Of a DNA stretch of 64,000 nt, positions 25,960 through 35,473 are shown piece by piece (within the stretch, counting starts at the first letter, position 1; each line of letters opens with the position of its first letter). The notes beneath the pieces are model-generated. The model saw only the letters and a program-made list of their open reading frames with translations. It made no database searches and had not been told where the DNA came from. The translations under genes and the position numbers were made by a program. The DNA comes from Paraglaciecola arctica BSs20135 (GTDB lineage: Bacteria; Pseudomonadota; Gammaproteobacteria; Enterobacterales; Alteromonadaceae): positions 36,478 to 100,477 of the forward strand of contig NZ_BAEO01000009.1 of NCBI RefSeq assembly GCF_000314995.1, written 5' to 3'.

Positions 25960-27015
25960 TCATAATTCCACACGATTCCTACCGTCCGCTTTACCTTTAT
26001 AAAGGGCTCGGTCGGCACGGGCTATAGCAGAATCCAAGCTCTCTGCTTGCTTCAACTCACTAATACCTGCCGTGATAGTGGGACTAACATCTTCCCCAAT
26101 TTCCTTAAGCCAGTCATAGGTAAGAAACGCAGCTCTTATTCGCTCGGCGCTCAACTGCACATCAATGAGGGGGGTGTCGGGGAGAATAATCAAGAATTCT
26201 TCCCCCCCCCAGCGCGAGATAAGATCTTGCTTGCGGACTTGTTTTTTTATGATCTGTGCAACCCTAACGAGAACATCGTCGCCAACTTTATGGCCGTACT
26301 GGTCGTTAATTTTTTTGAAATAGTCAATATCAATTAAGATAATACCAATACCGTCGTTTGTTCTATTAAAGTCTTGTATTTCTTTGTCTACTAGGTCGTT
26401 CATATAGCGTCGGTTGTACAACTCTGTAAGAGGATCTGTTGTTGCCAATATGTTCAGTTTTTTTTGAGCGCGACGCGCGGTCTTTAAATAGTACAACGAC
26501 AAATAGCTGAGCATCACAAACACTACACTCAGGTTGAACAAATGAACTATTTTCAACGCAAATGAATTAATTGGCTGAATTGGCTCAATAAACCAAGCTA
26601 AAAAGTCTAGTCCGACATAACACGCGAATAACACTGTCAATGTGATTAACGCTGGTCTAAAAGATGTTGATAAACAAATTGCCGGAATAAACATGAGTAA
26701 ATAGTAATGAAAGCCACTTTCCCAACCAATAAGAATAATACCGAGCCCTGCATGAATTATCACTTCTGACCAGATAAGGGCGACAGCAATTCTTTTCTTT
26801 CGGTTTTTGGAGGCATAATAAACTAAGGTGTATATCGCCACACTGACAATATTGACCCAAGCAAGAATAGGCGAACCCAAAGCGTAAAAAAGAAAAAAGA
26901 ATGCAACATCAATTAATGCAGCAACTTGAGCGCTACGCATAAACACTAGCCAAAATTCGGGTCTTCGATCTTTCCCTTGAACATTACGTATTCTATCGTT
27001 GTTAGTCGTTTCCAT
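25960..27015 (-). CDS. Membrane diguanylate cyclase
   Basis: 351 residues. Five or six hydrophobic segments (about 28-180) are followed by a C-terminal GGDEF domain with active-site GGEEF (SRWGGEEFLIIL) and an intact RxxD inhibitory site (RKQD), so it should make c-di-GMP under product inhibition. Sensor function lies in the membrane part, which resembles no named input domain I can identify. The gene sits between two copies of a 43-bp sequence derived from the 3' end of the neighbouring aminotransferase gene, suggesting it arrived by insertion. Confidence 0.9.
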   Translation of the reverse strand: METTNNDRIRNVQGKDRRPEFWLVFMRSAQVAALIDVAFFFLFYALGSPILAWVNIVSVAIYTLVYYASKNRKKRIAVALIWSEVIIHAGLGIILIGWESGFHYYLLMFIPAICLSTSFRPALITLTVLFACYVGLDFLAWFIEPIQPINSFALKIVHLFNLSVVFVMLSYLSLYYLKTARRAQKKLNILATTDPLTELYNRRYMNDLVDKEIQDFNRTNDGIGIILIDIDYFKKINDQYGHKVGDDVLVRVAQIIKKQVRKQDLISRWGGEEFLIILPDTPLIDVQLSAERIRAAFLTYDWLKEIGEDVSPTITAGISELKQAESLDSAIARADRALYKGKADGRNRVEL

Positions 27016-27154
27016 TTACCAAAATCATTAATGAGATAAGAATGTTAACATTACACGAATTAACTCCCATGTTAAATAATGGCAAAACAATATAAAACGA
27101 ACTGTCGGCAACACTAATGCTTTGACTTTCCCTCCACTGATGATTGATATTAGT

Positions 27155-27195
27155 AAAAACAAAAGCCCCCTAGCAAAACTGCAAAATAAGGGGCT
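27155..27195 (-). terminator. Terminator of the aminotransferase gene
   Basis: Read on the minus strand: AGCCCC, a 20-base loop, GGGGCT, then TTTGTTTTT. It lies about 70 bases after the aminotransferase stop codon. Confidence 0.75.
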
Positions 27196-27265
27196 GGCAG
27201 TTTATTTCAAACTACTAAAATTAAGCAAATTCTTGAATAAAATGAGCACGGCTTATCACCAAACA

Positions 27266-28453
27266 CTAAGTGGTAAGGCTACTTTTTAAGCCTTCCATAA
27301 AGATTGCAAGTCGATGCAAGCCCTCTTCGAGTTCAGATTCTGCAGAAGCAAATGACAAACGCACATACTGGTCGCCTTGGAATTCACCAAAATCATTGCC
27401 TGGCGTTAGCGCAACATGAGCTTCTTGCAATACTCGCTCACAAAAAGTCATAGCGGAAAGCCCTGTGGGACTCACATCGATATAAACATAAAAAGCGCCG
27501 TCAGGGGAAACTGGCACATGTAATCCACATTTTTGTAATCCAGCCAGTACCAGTTTTTTTCGAGTAATAAGGGTTGCTCGTCTTGCCTCACACACAGCAA
27601 TAGAGCTTGGGGTGAAACATTGTAAAGCGGCTTTTTGGGCTAAAGTCGACGGGCAAATATAATAATTCTGCGCCAGTCTTTCCATCACATCGACAGCGCG
27701 TTCAGGCACCACACACCAGCCTAATCGCCAACCTGTCATGCCAAAATATTTCGAAAAGCTGTTAATAACAAGCGCCTCATCATCGAATGACAATACACTC
27801 ATTGGTTGTGAATCGGCTTGGCCATGGTGCAAGTTAAGATAAATCTCATCAACAATTCGCCATGCCCCTTTGCTGCGCGCAAATTGGCACATCGCAGCTA
27901 GTTCATCTGCTGCTATAGCTGTACCTGTGGGGTTAGAGGGAGTGGCTAACATTAAACCGCGCGTGCCTGACTGCCAGTGTTGTTCAAGCAGCGCCATATT
28001 CAATTGAAAGCGTGAATCTGCTTGAGTCGGCACCAATTGCACCTTGCCACCAAAACTTTTTATAAATTGTTTATTACAAGGGTACGACGGATCAGCCATG
28101 ATCACCTTGTCACCCTCATCCACAAAGGCAGCCGACAGTAGTAATAAGGCTGCAGATGCCCCTGCTGTGACCACAATACGTTTTGGATCGATTTCAATTT
28201 GGTGGCTTGTTTGATAAAAGCCTGCAATGGCAGCACGTAGTTCTGGTAACCCTAGTGCCGAGGTGTAAGGCAGCGGCGCATTGATCGCAAGATCCTGCAT
28301 TGCTGTTAACACGTCTGGCGGTGCACCAAAATCAGGCTCGCCTATGTTCAATCTAACAATGTGTTTGCCTTGCTCTTCCAAACGAGCAGCTTTTTCACTA
28401 AAAGCCATGGCAAAAAACGGCGAAATCGCTTGAGCGCGTTGTGAATATTTCAA
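27266..28453 (-). CDS. PLP-dependent class I/II aminotransferase
   Basis: 395-residue fold-type I aminotransferase of the aspartate/aromatic aminotransferase superfamily. Visible motifs are NIGEPDFGAP, the YTSALGLPELR segment, ATPSNPTG, the PLP-lysine motif NSFSKYFGMTGWRLGW and a C-terminal arginine region (YVRLSFA). The open frame extends to a GTG at 28528, but family members start close to KYSQRAQAISPF, which here follows a TTG at 28453; I chose that start without a good ribosome site. Its 3' end (27296-27338) is repeated at 25882-25924 on the far side of the diguanylate cyclase gene, so its last codons may have been replaced. Confidence 0.85.
   Translation of the reverse strand: MKYSQRAQAISPFFAMAFSEKAARLEEQGKHIVRLNIGEPDFGAPPDVLTAMQDLAINAPLPYTSALGLPELRAAIAGFYQTSHQIEIDPKRIVVTAGASAALLLLSAAFVDEGDKVIMADPSYPCNKQFIKSFGGKVQLVPTQADSRFQLNMALLEQHWQSGTRGLMLATPSNPTGTAIAADELAAMCQFARSKGAWRIVDEIYLNLHHGQADSQPMSVLSFDDEALVINSFSKYFGMTGWRLGWCVVPERAVDVMERLAQNYYICPSTLAQKAALQCFTPSSIAVCEARRATLITRKKLVLAGLQKCGLHVPVSPDGAFYVYIDVSPTGLSAMTFCERVLQEAHVALTPGNDFGEFQGDQYVRLSFASAESELEEGLHRLAIFMEGLKSSLTT
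27296..27338. repeat. 43-bp direct repeat, right copy, inside the aminotransferase gene
   Basis: Codes for SELEEGLHRLAIFM near the aminotransferase C-terminus. Identical to 25882-25924 except two third-codon positions. The 1414-base offset encloses exactly one gene, the diguanylate cyclase, and the terminator. Confidence 0.85.
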
Positions 28454-28671
28454 ATGATACAACTCAACTTTATGGAAAATAGTGAAACAATAGCCAGCTA
28501 TTTTGCCCTTTGTAGCAACGTAAAACACCCTTTAACTAAAGATTGATTTTTCCAATCGTTAGCTTGGCTATCTATTCATTGCTGTGCATCTAAGTGGATC
28601 AAAAAACGTTGGCTTACTGAGTCATAGAGGATAATCTCAATAACATCGATAAATATCGGACGTTTATTACT

Positions 28672-29082
28672 GTGTACCAACTCATCTATGTTAGCGACAA
28701 AGTAAATACATTTGTGCCAAGTGATATGGATTCGATTCTATGTAAAGCGCGCGAAAATAACGAAAAGTATGGCATTACAGGTTTGTTAGTAGAACTACCA
28801 CAACACTTCATTCAGATTATTGAAGGTAAACAAGATGATGTTGAGTTCGCCTATAAGCTCATATCCAAAGACACCAGACATCATAATCTGCGAGTGATTT
28901 TAGCCACCACAACCAAAACCAGAGAAATGGAGGCTTGGGCGATGGGATTTTCTAAAGATTTAGACCGATCCGAACTCAATGACGCGCTACATATACTGAA
29001 CTCATTTAGCGAAAAACAAAAGTTTAGTGATATTCACGGCCAGAGTTTAAAAATGTTATTGAAAAGTCTAAGTCCTGAATAA
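28672..29082 (+). CDS. Stand-alone BLUF blue-light sensor
   Basis: 136 residues, one BLUF domain (about 1-95) that binds FAD and senses blue light. Key positions are visible: Tyr6 in QLIYVS, Asn in ENNEKYGITGLL, Gln in HFIQIIEG, and Trp/Met in EAWAMGF. A short helical tail follows. The start is GTG. No effector domain is fused, so it must act on a partner protein; the diguanylate cyclase at 25960 is the nearest signalling gene, but no link is shown. Confidence 0.88.
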   Translation: MYQLIYVSDKVNTFVPSDMDSILCKARENNEKYGITGLLVELPQHFIQIIEGKQDDVEFAYKLISKDTRHHNLRVILATTTKTREMEAWAMGFSKDLDRSELNDALHILNSFSEKQKFSDIHGQSLKMLLKSLSPE

Positions 29083-29146
29083 TCAATGTGAAAACAGCGT
29101 GAAACTATAGCGAAGCTAAGTAACCTGAGTTCGGGATATTTATTTT

Positions 29147-30043
29147 CTACATCTTAAATCTGGCTGATTTTTGTGATTTTTTACCCTTTAATATATCGTT
29201 AATTTGTATCACATCAGCCATTATCTCTTGTCCCACAGCTCTCCAGAAATTTGGATTATTAAGAGTGTTGGAGCGAATATCTTGTGGTAAAAAACGGCTC
29301 ATTTCTCGTTCAAAATCTAACTTGGTTGTTTTGTCTTCAATTACCAGTTGGGAATGTCGCTCAGTATTTTCGATATATGATTGAATTGATTTTTCCCTTA
29401 CTTCCAATTTTCGACGAATAAGCGTGGGGTCTTGTATGATTCCCCGTTGCTTTAACCACATGATATCCCATACATCTCTCGGTTTTATCCTGCGCTGACG
29501 AAAAGCAAAAGCGACCATTTTGTCAGCCATGATTTCATCCAAACTTTGCACAGGAATTGGTAAACTAGCTATCGGTGATTGGATCCCGTAATGATCAATA
29601 GCGGGATGAAATTCACGATCAAATGAAGGTAGAGCACATACATCTATATGCATTTTTTGTGATGGTAGGTCGGGTCTATCTGCATATTTTTCTATTGTAA
29701 TTTTCCACGAAGAGGTATCTGTGTTAGTGAGTTTTGGCTCTCTGACGTCTACCCGCAATCCATATTTTCTATGTAGATGTATTTGCAATTGCTCCGCCAT
29801 ACCATCAAATTGACTTGTTTTAAAATCTAGCCCTGCAGTGAAATCTAGATCCTCAGACAAGCGACTTGAGTTGTAGCATATTCTTAACGATGTACCGCCG
29901 ATGAAAGTCAATTGTTGTAAAATTCCTTCTAACTGCAATACCTGTATTATGTCATGGTGCAGTATTTCTTTTTCAACCACATCATCTAGCCCCAAAAGTT
30001 TTCGGTTTCTGCGTAAGGCACTTTGAACTATCTTATCCAACAT
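29147..30043 (-). CDS. abiEii: AbiEii-type nucleotidyltransferase toxin
   Basis: 298-residue toxin of a type IV-like AbiE system used in phage abortive infection. The nucleotidyltransferase core reads GGTSLRI (49-55) followed by SEDLDF (63-68), and a conserved DEIMADKMVAFAFRQRRIKPRDVWDI segment follows, all typical of AbiEii. The start lies inside the end of the antitoxin gene (11-base overlap), so translation is coupled. The gene pair directly abuts a truncated SRPBCC gene. Confidence 0.9.
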   Translation of the reverse strand: MLDKIVQSALRRNRKLLGLDDVVEKEILHHDIIQVLQLEGILQQLTFIGGTSLRICYNSSRLSEDLDFTAGLDFKTSQFDGMAEQLQIHLHRKYGLRVDVREPKLTNTDTSSWKITIEKYADRPDLPSQKMHIDVCALPSFDREFHPAIDHYGIQSPIASLPIPVQSLDEIMADKMVAFAFRQRRIKPRDVWDIMWLKQRGIIQDPTLIRRKLEVREKSIQSYIENTERHSQLVIEDKTTKLDFEREMSRFLPQDIRSNTLNNPNFWRAVGQEIMADVIQINDILKGKKSQKSARFKM

Positions 30044-30575
30044 CGTCTATTTCCTCGATCATATTTATGTTTCTTCCAACACGTTTAAGATCAGTAATTG
30101 CTCGTTTTTTGTTGGCGCGAAACATACCGATTTCATCATCAAAATATACGCTATCTTCAAGTAACCTAATATCTCGACTTGTATGGGTAAATTCAATTGT
30201 GCCGTAATCCGTTACGAATGTGCCACTGCGTCCAGTGGTCATCACGCTCAAATACGCCATTGGAATTTGAGATATCACTCCCACATGGCTTAATTGAGAC
30301 TCGAGACTCACGTAATTGAAATACTTCCATCTAAGATGTTTGGCAATTCTGTATATTGCTCCCTTTGGGTTGGGAGCTAAGTGTGCGTTGACATAGATAC
30401 CTTTTGTGACACGTTTAAGGGTATCGTTGCTTACACTTTTTGTAAGGATGGCACGAAAGGCTTTGTTATCCTCTCGATTAAGCATCATGGCTAGATCACT
30501 GGCGGTGAATATTCCGCAATGCCCATTATTGATAGCCTGAATAGTTAATTTATTAAGATCTTTGAATACACTCAT
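30033..30575 (-). CDS. abiEi: AbiEi-type antitoxin
   Basis: 180-residue antitoxin and probable autorepressor. An N-terminal helical or winged-helix part (FTASDLAMMLNREDNKAFRAILTKSVSNDTLKRVTKGIYV) precedes the AbiEi C-terminal domain (NYVSLESQLSHVGVISQIP...TTGRSG). The ATG at 30575 has GGGG upstream; a start at 30599 would add eight residues and lacks a ribosome site. An AT-rich near-palindrome (around 30580-30605) lies at the promoter and could be its binding site. It is followed by the toxin gene with overlap. Confidence 0.87.
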   Translation of the reverse strand: MSVFKDLNKLTIQAINNGHCGIFTASDLAMMLNREDNKAFRAILTKSVSNDTLKRVTKGIYVNAHLAPNPKGAIYRIAKHLRWKYFNYVSLESQLSHVGVISQIPMAYLSVMTTGRSGTFVTDYGTIEFTHTSRDIRLLEDSVYFDDEIGMFRANKKRAITDLKRVGRNINMIEEIDDVG

Positions 30576-30612
30576 CAGACAACCCCAATATATATACAAT
30601 ATACTTCCATAA

Positions 30613-30978
30613 TGGCAGTTTTTTGCATACTTATCAAATCAACAATTACCTTCTATTTTAGAAGTTTTCTGTAGAGATGCAGATAAAAACGGATTAGGCT
30701 CAGTAAGACTTATTAAATCTTTTCCCACCCCAGCTTTTGAAGAAATCATTAAAGCTTACGAGCCAAATAAATTTATTGCCTATGAAATCAGCAAAGGTAG
30801 CCCTATTAAAAACCATAATGGTGAACTGCACTTTTCAGGTGACGGAGAAACCTCAAAACTGGTTTACACCATTAGCTTTGAACCTAAGGTGAATATTCCA
30901 ATGTGGGGAAAATTGCTCAGCAGTTTGATAGAGAAACCCATAAGAAATGGGCTTAAACGATATGCCGAGCAATTGTGA
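30613..30978 (+). pseudogene. 5'-truncated SRPBCC-family (polyketide-cyclase-like) gene
   Basis: An open frame with no start codon, closed by TGA at 30976-30978. It encodes about 120 residues containing GLGSVRLIKSFPTP, YEPNKFIAYEIS, SPIKNHNGELHFSG and a C-terminal helix WGKLLSSLIEKPIRNGLKRY, the pattern of START/SRPBCC ligand-binding proteins. The first 20 or so residues of the usual fold are missing. The break is within 40 bases of the AbiE promoter, so insertion of the AbiE module probably removed its start. Codons look undecayed, indicating a recent event. Confidence 0.7.
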
Positions 30979-30986
30979 CTGGTAAA

Positions 30987-31949
30987 TTAAGATATTGGTG
31001 AAACAAAACCTTTTGGCTTAATTGCTAAGACCGAACTGTTTAGTTGATTAAGGATAGTTTCAGCGGTATTACCAATTACTAGGCCAGCAATTCCAGTGCG
31101 GGCGATAGTTCCCATCACCACTAAATCTGCCCCAATGCTTTTCGCTATTTTAGGGAGTTCCTCACCAGCCCTCCCCTTTACTAAATGGGGGATCAGTGAC
31201 AAATAATTAAAAGATTCATTACCTATTTCTTCGTTTAAGTTGTGAAATAACAAGTCCATTTGATACCTGCTATTGCGAAATTCTGATTCTAACATCTGCT
31301 TTTCAACGTTCTCGGGATCACTTGCCCACAAACCAATAAATCCAGCATCAGCTGCATTGTAGGCCGTTACCACATGCACTGTCGAAAATTCAGCTAAGGC
31401 AATTGAACAACTAAGAGCCAGGATCATATGATTCAATTCATCATTACAAGTTTCGTCATCTTCAGAATCAAAATCCACAGCAGCTAACACTTGTTTGTAA
31501 TCAGGCTTTTCATCCTTTTTCATCAGCCAAACTGGGCATGGACAATTGCGCAATAAATGCATGTCGTCACTACCAATCAAACGGTCCAACCAACTCACCT
31601 TGTCAACTTCTTTAATAAGCATATCAACGTTTTGTGATAACACTAGGCGTACACTTTCAAGATATCTTTTTCCGACTTTTAGCAGCACCTTGACGTTCAC
31701 ATCTTTATCAAGAGTCTTTGCAAGCTGTAGTAAATTTTCTTGCTCTCGGGCAAAAACAGTTTTTTCCATTTCCACCGTACCCATGCCAACTTTTTTTACA
31801 GACGAAGGTAAAAAAAGCTTTGGGATCACTAGTAACAAGGTCAAATCGGCCTGATTATTCTTAGCTAGAGAAACGGCTCGTAGCAATGAAGGAGACGGTT
31901 CGCTGATGTCATGGTTCATTACATACAGAAAGTTCTTAAATCTTTTCAT
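30987..31949 (-). CDS. Tandem universal stress protein (UspE-like)
   Basis: 320 residues with two Usp domains (about 1-145 and 155-315). The C-terminal domain keeps an ATP-binding G-2x-G-9x-G-T pattern (MGTIARTGIAGLVIGNTAETIL); the N-terminal half is more divergent. It is one base downstream of the broken antiporter gene and presumably belongs to its operon, where it would modulate transport. Universal stress proteins are often paired with KefB-type antiporters. Confidence 0.88.
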   Translation of the reverse strand: MKRFKNFLYVMNHDISEPSPSLLRAVSLAKNNQADLTLLLVIPKLFLPSSVKKVGMGTVEMEKTVFAREQENLLQLAKTLDKDVNVKVLLKVGKRYLESVRLVLSQNVDMLIKEVDKVSWLDRLIGSDDMHLLRNCPCPVWLMKKDEKPDYKQVLAAVDFDSEDDETCNDELNHMILALSCSIALAEFSTVHVVTAYNAADAGFIGLWASDPENVEKQMLESEFRNSRYQMDLLFHNLNEEIGNESFNYLSLIPHLVKGRAGEELPKIAKSIGADLVVMGTIARTGIAGLVIGNTAETILNQLNSSVLAIKPKGFVSPIS

Positions 31950-31950
31950 A

Positions 31951-33661
31951 TTATGATTCTCCTTGTACCGGTTTATTTATTTGAACATTAAAACTTTCGA
32001 AAAGTGCATTGGCTGCGTGATCTGCAGTATCCTGAAAAGGCTCCAAAATAAGCTCAACTCCTAGAAAATTTAATTCTTCAGTTTCTACACTACTATGTGA
32101 AATCGCAGCTAACTTGCCTGTGTACCCTGCTGTTCGGGTTAACTGAACAACCGTTTTTCGTGGATCTTCTGACGATAAGCCAGTGTGCAGATGAGGGATA
32201 GTCGACACAACCCAAAGTGCACGTTTAAGGGGTAATTCAAGAATAAATTCAGCATCTGTCGCGTCCCCATAATTACAATCTAAGCCTAAATGATGCCAAT
32301 GTTTTATCGCCGCAGGATTAAAATCAACTCCTAAAACTTTAATACCTTTATCTTTGAGTTGCATCGAGATAGCGGTTCCTAGCCGCCCTAAACCAAAGAT
32401 GATAACGGGGTAGTGATCACCAGTATGATCATCTGTGGCCGCCTCACGAGGAACACCCGATCTTTCGAACATACCTATAAGAGGCGCAAACAAAGAATAG
32501 AGTTGATGTGAATAGGTAATCATATAAGTTGAGGCAGCTATGGTAATAATACCCACTAGTGTTACTAAGCCCAGAATATCTTGCGGCACATGGCCAAGCC
32601 CTATGCCCATGGCTATAAAAATCAACGAAAACTCACTAATTTGCGCCACGGTTAAACCGGCTAGAAAACCTGTTCTTTTACCATATCCCATAAGTCCCCA
32701 TAATAATCATCACAATAAGAGGATTACCAATAAGCACAAAAAGTGAAAAAATAATGGCCGCGGATAAATGGGTGCCAAGTTGCGATAAATCTAATGTCGC
32801 GCCTAAAGCGATAAAGAAAAACAGCAGTAAAAAATCACGCAAAGGTGCGAGCCTTGCTGCAATGCTTTCCCGATAAGGAGTAGACGCTAAGGCAACGCCT
32901 GCCAATAACCCACCCACTTCCATACCTAAGCCAACCATTTCGCCTATGGCCGCAAATAGTGCCGCTTGTGCAATGGCATAAATGACTAACTATTCTGGAG
33001 CTTTGGCAAGTTTGTCAGTTAGAGGGTTAGCCATGTAACGAACAAAAATAATAACAAAACCCAGTAAGCTCGCCCCTGAAATGGCGACTTGCCATACAGA
33101 TGAGCTATTTGCATCACCATGACCAGAGCCTATACCAATAGTAGCCAACACTATCATAGCCACCACCACTACAAGATCTTGAACAATCAAAAATCCTAGT
33201 GCAATTTGACCATGTAGTGATTCGATTTCTCGTTTATCAGATAACAGTTTTACAATGATAATGGTCGAAGAAAATGTAAGGGCGACCGCTACATAAATGC
33301 TGGTAATATGATCTAGCCCAAGTCCCAAACCAATAAAATAACCAAGTAAAGATGTAAAAGCCACCTGACCCAACCCAGTCAAAACAGACACACCACCAAT
33401 GGACTTAATTAATTTCACATCCAATTTGATGCCAACAAGAAATAGCAGTACCGCAATGCCTAATTCGGAAAGAAGGGTAATTTGATCTTTGGAATGAACT
33501 ATATCAAGTACCGAAGGCCCTGCAATTAAACCGACAGCTATAAAACTGACGATTAGAGGTTGTCGTAATAACAAACCTATAAAACCCAAAAATGCAGCCA
33601 ACACCAAAAGTACCGCAATTTCTGTAAAAGACGACTGCGCAATGAGCTCTGTTAAATTCAT
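31951..33661 (-). pseudogene. Monovalent cation:proton antiporter (KefB/YbaL type), disrupted
   Basis: The three reading frames together form a CPA2 antiporter: a membrane domain with 12 or so helices (from MNLTELIAQSSF at 33661) and a C-terminal Rossmann RCK/TrkA-N domain (YPVIIFGLGRLGTAISMQL). There are two lesions. An in-frame TAG at 32990-32992 falls inside a membrane helix between KAPE and LVIYAIAQ. A one-base insertion in a G run (CCCC on the plus strand, 32696-32699) shifts the frame; removing one G restores IIMGLMGYGKRTG. Two independent lesions argue for real inactivation rather than a sequencing error. All other motifs are intact, so the loss is recent. Confidence 0.85.
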
Positions 33662-34220
33662 TTCATAACTCCTGTCTTGAAAATCAAAGATTTAGATACA
33701 GCGACAATAAGGTTTCAAAATTCTACCAATTAAGATCGATAACTCAATATGATATTGATCTAAACCGGGAAAATGGATTAAGAGCTTGATCTTAAGCAAG
33801 GATCAATGGGCATCAATTCAATTTTTATAACCCAGAAGATGATGTCTGATTAAATTAGAGCTCATCGGTTCACATATTTCCATTCATGTGCATTTATGTA
33901 CCTCGGTGAAGGTCGCAGCGCACGGGCCACAGTTACTTATGATTTTTAGTTTTTAACCAATAGGATATCTATTTATTGAGCAATTATTAGCAAAAGACGA
34001 AGTAGCACGGTATCGTCAAAAGCTTGATAAAAATATTCAAACCCTAGTGACTAATCCTGCGATAAGCCGCGAAGAATTAGATAAGCTACATCACGTATAC
34101 CACAATTTAATTAGGCAATATTCACAGGTTTGAGTGAAAAATTGCTTAAGAATATCAACATCTTCGAAGAAACAAATGGCCCATAAAAAGCAGATTAGCC
34201 ACTAACTTAGTAATCACTCT
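33662..34220. other. Intergenic region, 559 bases
   Basis: Upstream region of the antiporter gene plus a stretch of unclear origin. From 33957 to 34133 there is an open frame without a usual start codon that reads as a charged helical peptide (QLLAKDEVARYRQKLDKN...) and ends in TGA. It may be the tail of a lost gene. I see no other features. Confidence 0.4.
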
Positions 34221-35288
34221 TTATGGCAATTTATACTTACCAATGCGATCATTATGCAAACTCCCTAAATACAAATAACCATCATGCTCTTTAGCCGAGG
34301 TGATTTCTTTTAGGTGTTGTCCCGAGGGTTCGTGCAGGCTTTGGGTGATGTCACCTTGTTCATTTAAGGCCAACACTAAGCCATAAGGTTGTGGCTTAGG
34401 CCACATAGACTTGGGCAGTTTAGACATTTGAGTTTTGAGAAAAGGGTAAGGGTGTAAGCTATCCAAAACGTCATTGCGAACAGTAAACAGCGCCAACCAA
34501 AATGTGCCCTTACCATTGCTGGAAATGTTATCAGGAAACCCTGGCAGATTATCAATAAAAATCTCATGAGTGCCCGCTTGGGGTCCCTTCAACCAATACT
34601 TAACAATCCGGTAACGGTAAGTCTCATTCACTAAAACAAAGTCTTGCTGCTGAGACAAAGCCACACCGTTGGCAAAATAAAGATCGCTCAACAATAGCTT
34701 AATCTCACCAGTGCTTAGGTTGTAGCTTAGGAGTCTGCCGTGTGGTTTTGATTCTAAAAGATCATAAAGATATTCTTTGTGCCCATACTTAGCACTCGCA
34801 TCCGTAAAATATATGATGCCATCACTGGAAATATCTAAAGCATCGGTGAACTTAAAGGGAGTTCCGTTCGCTGATGTCGCCAGAACAGTGATTTTTCCTT
34901 GAAGATTAATTGAAAGTAACCCTTTATCGGCGTCGCAAACAATCAGGTTTTCATTTTGATCAAATTGCATCCCCAAGGGACGTCCCTGAGTATCGGCAAA
35001 AACATCTAGTTTGCCATCTGTGGTTAAGACCATAATCTTGCCGTCTTGTGTTCCTCCGTAAACTCGACCTTGACTGTCCACTGCTACTTCTTCTGGGCCA
35101 TTGATTTGCCCTAAAGCCAAAAGTTCAGCCTTGTGCAATAGCTTGTTAGCTGCAAGTACGCCTTTAAGTGCTTGCGGTTGAGGCGGTGAGTAAGCCACGG
35201 GCGCAATTGGGGCCGGTAGCCAAACAACAATAATAAACAAAACAATTGGAATAATGATGATGCTAATAATTAATTTTTTCAAATCCAC
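34221..35288 (-). CDS. Membrane-anchored SMP-30/strictosidine-synthase-like beta-propeller
   Basis: 355 residues. An N-terminal hydrophobic anchor (about 6-24) is followed by a six-bladed propeller with the features of the strictosidine-synthase-like/gluconolactonase group: GPEEVAVDSQGRVYGGTQDG, GRPLGMQFD, LIVCDADKGL, FTDALDISSDGIIYFTDAS, YFANGVALS and NETYRYRIVKYWLKG. Members hydrolyse lactones or related esters with calcium. It is the distal gene of the minus-strand run behind GH3 and the TonB receptor, and may hydrolyse a lactone made in that pathway; substrate unknown. Confidence 0.8.
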   Translation of the reverse strand: MDLKKLIISIIIIPIVLFIIVVWLPAPIAPVAYSPPQPQALKGVLAANKLLHKAELLALGQINGPEEVAVDSQGRVYGGTQDGKIMVLTTDGKLDVFADTQGRPLGMQFDQNENLIVCDADKGLLSINLQGKITVLATSANGTPFKFTDALDISSDGIIYFTDASAKYGHKEYLYDLLESKPHGRLLSYNLSTGEIKLLLSDLYFANGVALSQQQDFVLVNETYRYRIVKYWLKGPQAGTHEIFIDNLPGFPDNISSNGKGTFWLALFTVRNDVLDSLHPYPFLKTQMSKLPKSMWPKPQPYGLVLALNEQGDITQSLHEPSGQHLKEITSAKEHDGYLYLGSLHNDRIGKYKLP

Positions 35289-35473
35289 TGACCTTATTTT
35301 AAATTCAATTTACAAAGCATCTGTCTATTTCAAAGACGATAAAACATTATAAATAATGCTTAATGAGCCTACTGAACCTGGGTTATGAGAAATAAGTTGA
35401 GGTCAGGAAGATATTCGCCGATTGCTCATCGGCCTTATCTTGATGCTGCAATGCAAAACCACAAAAATACTGG

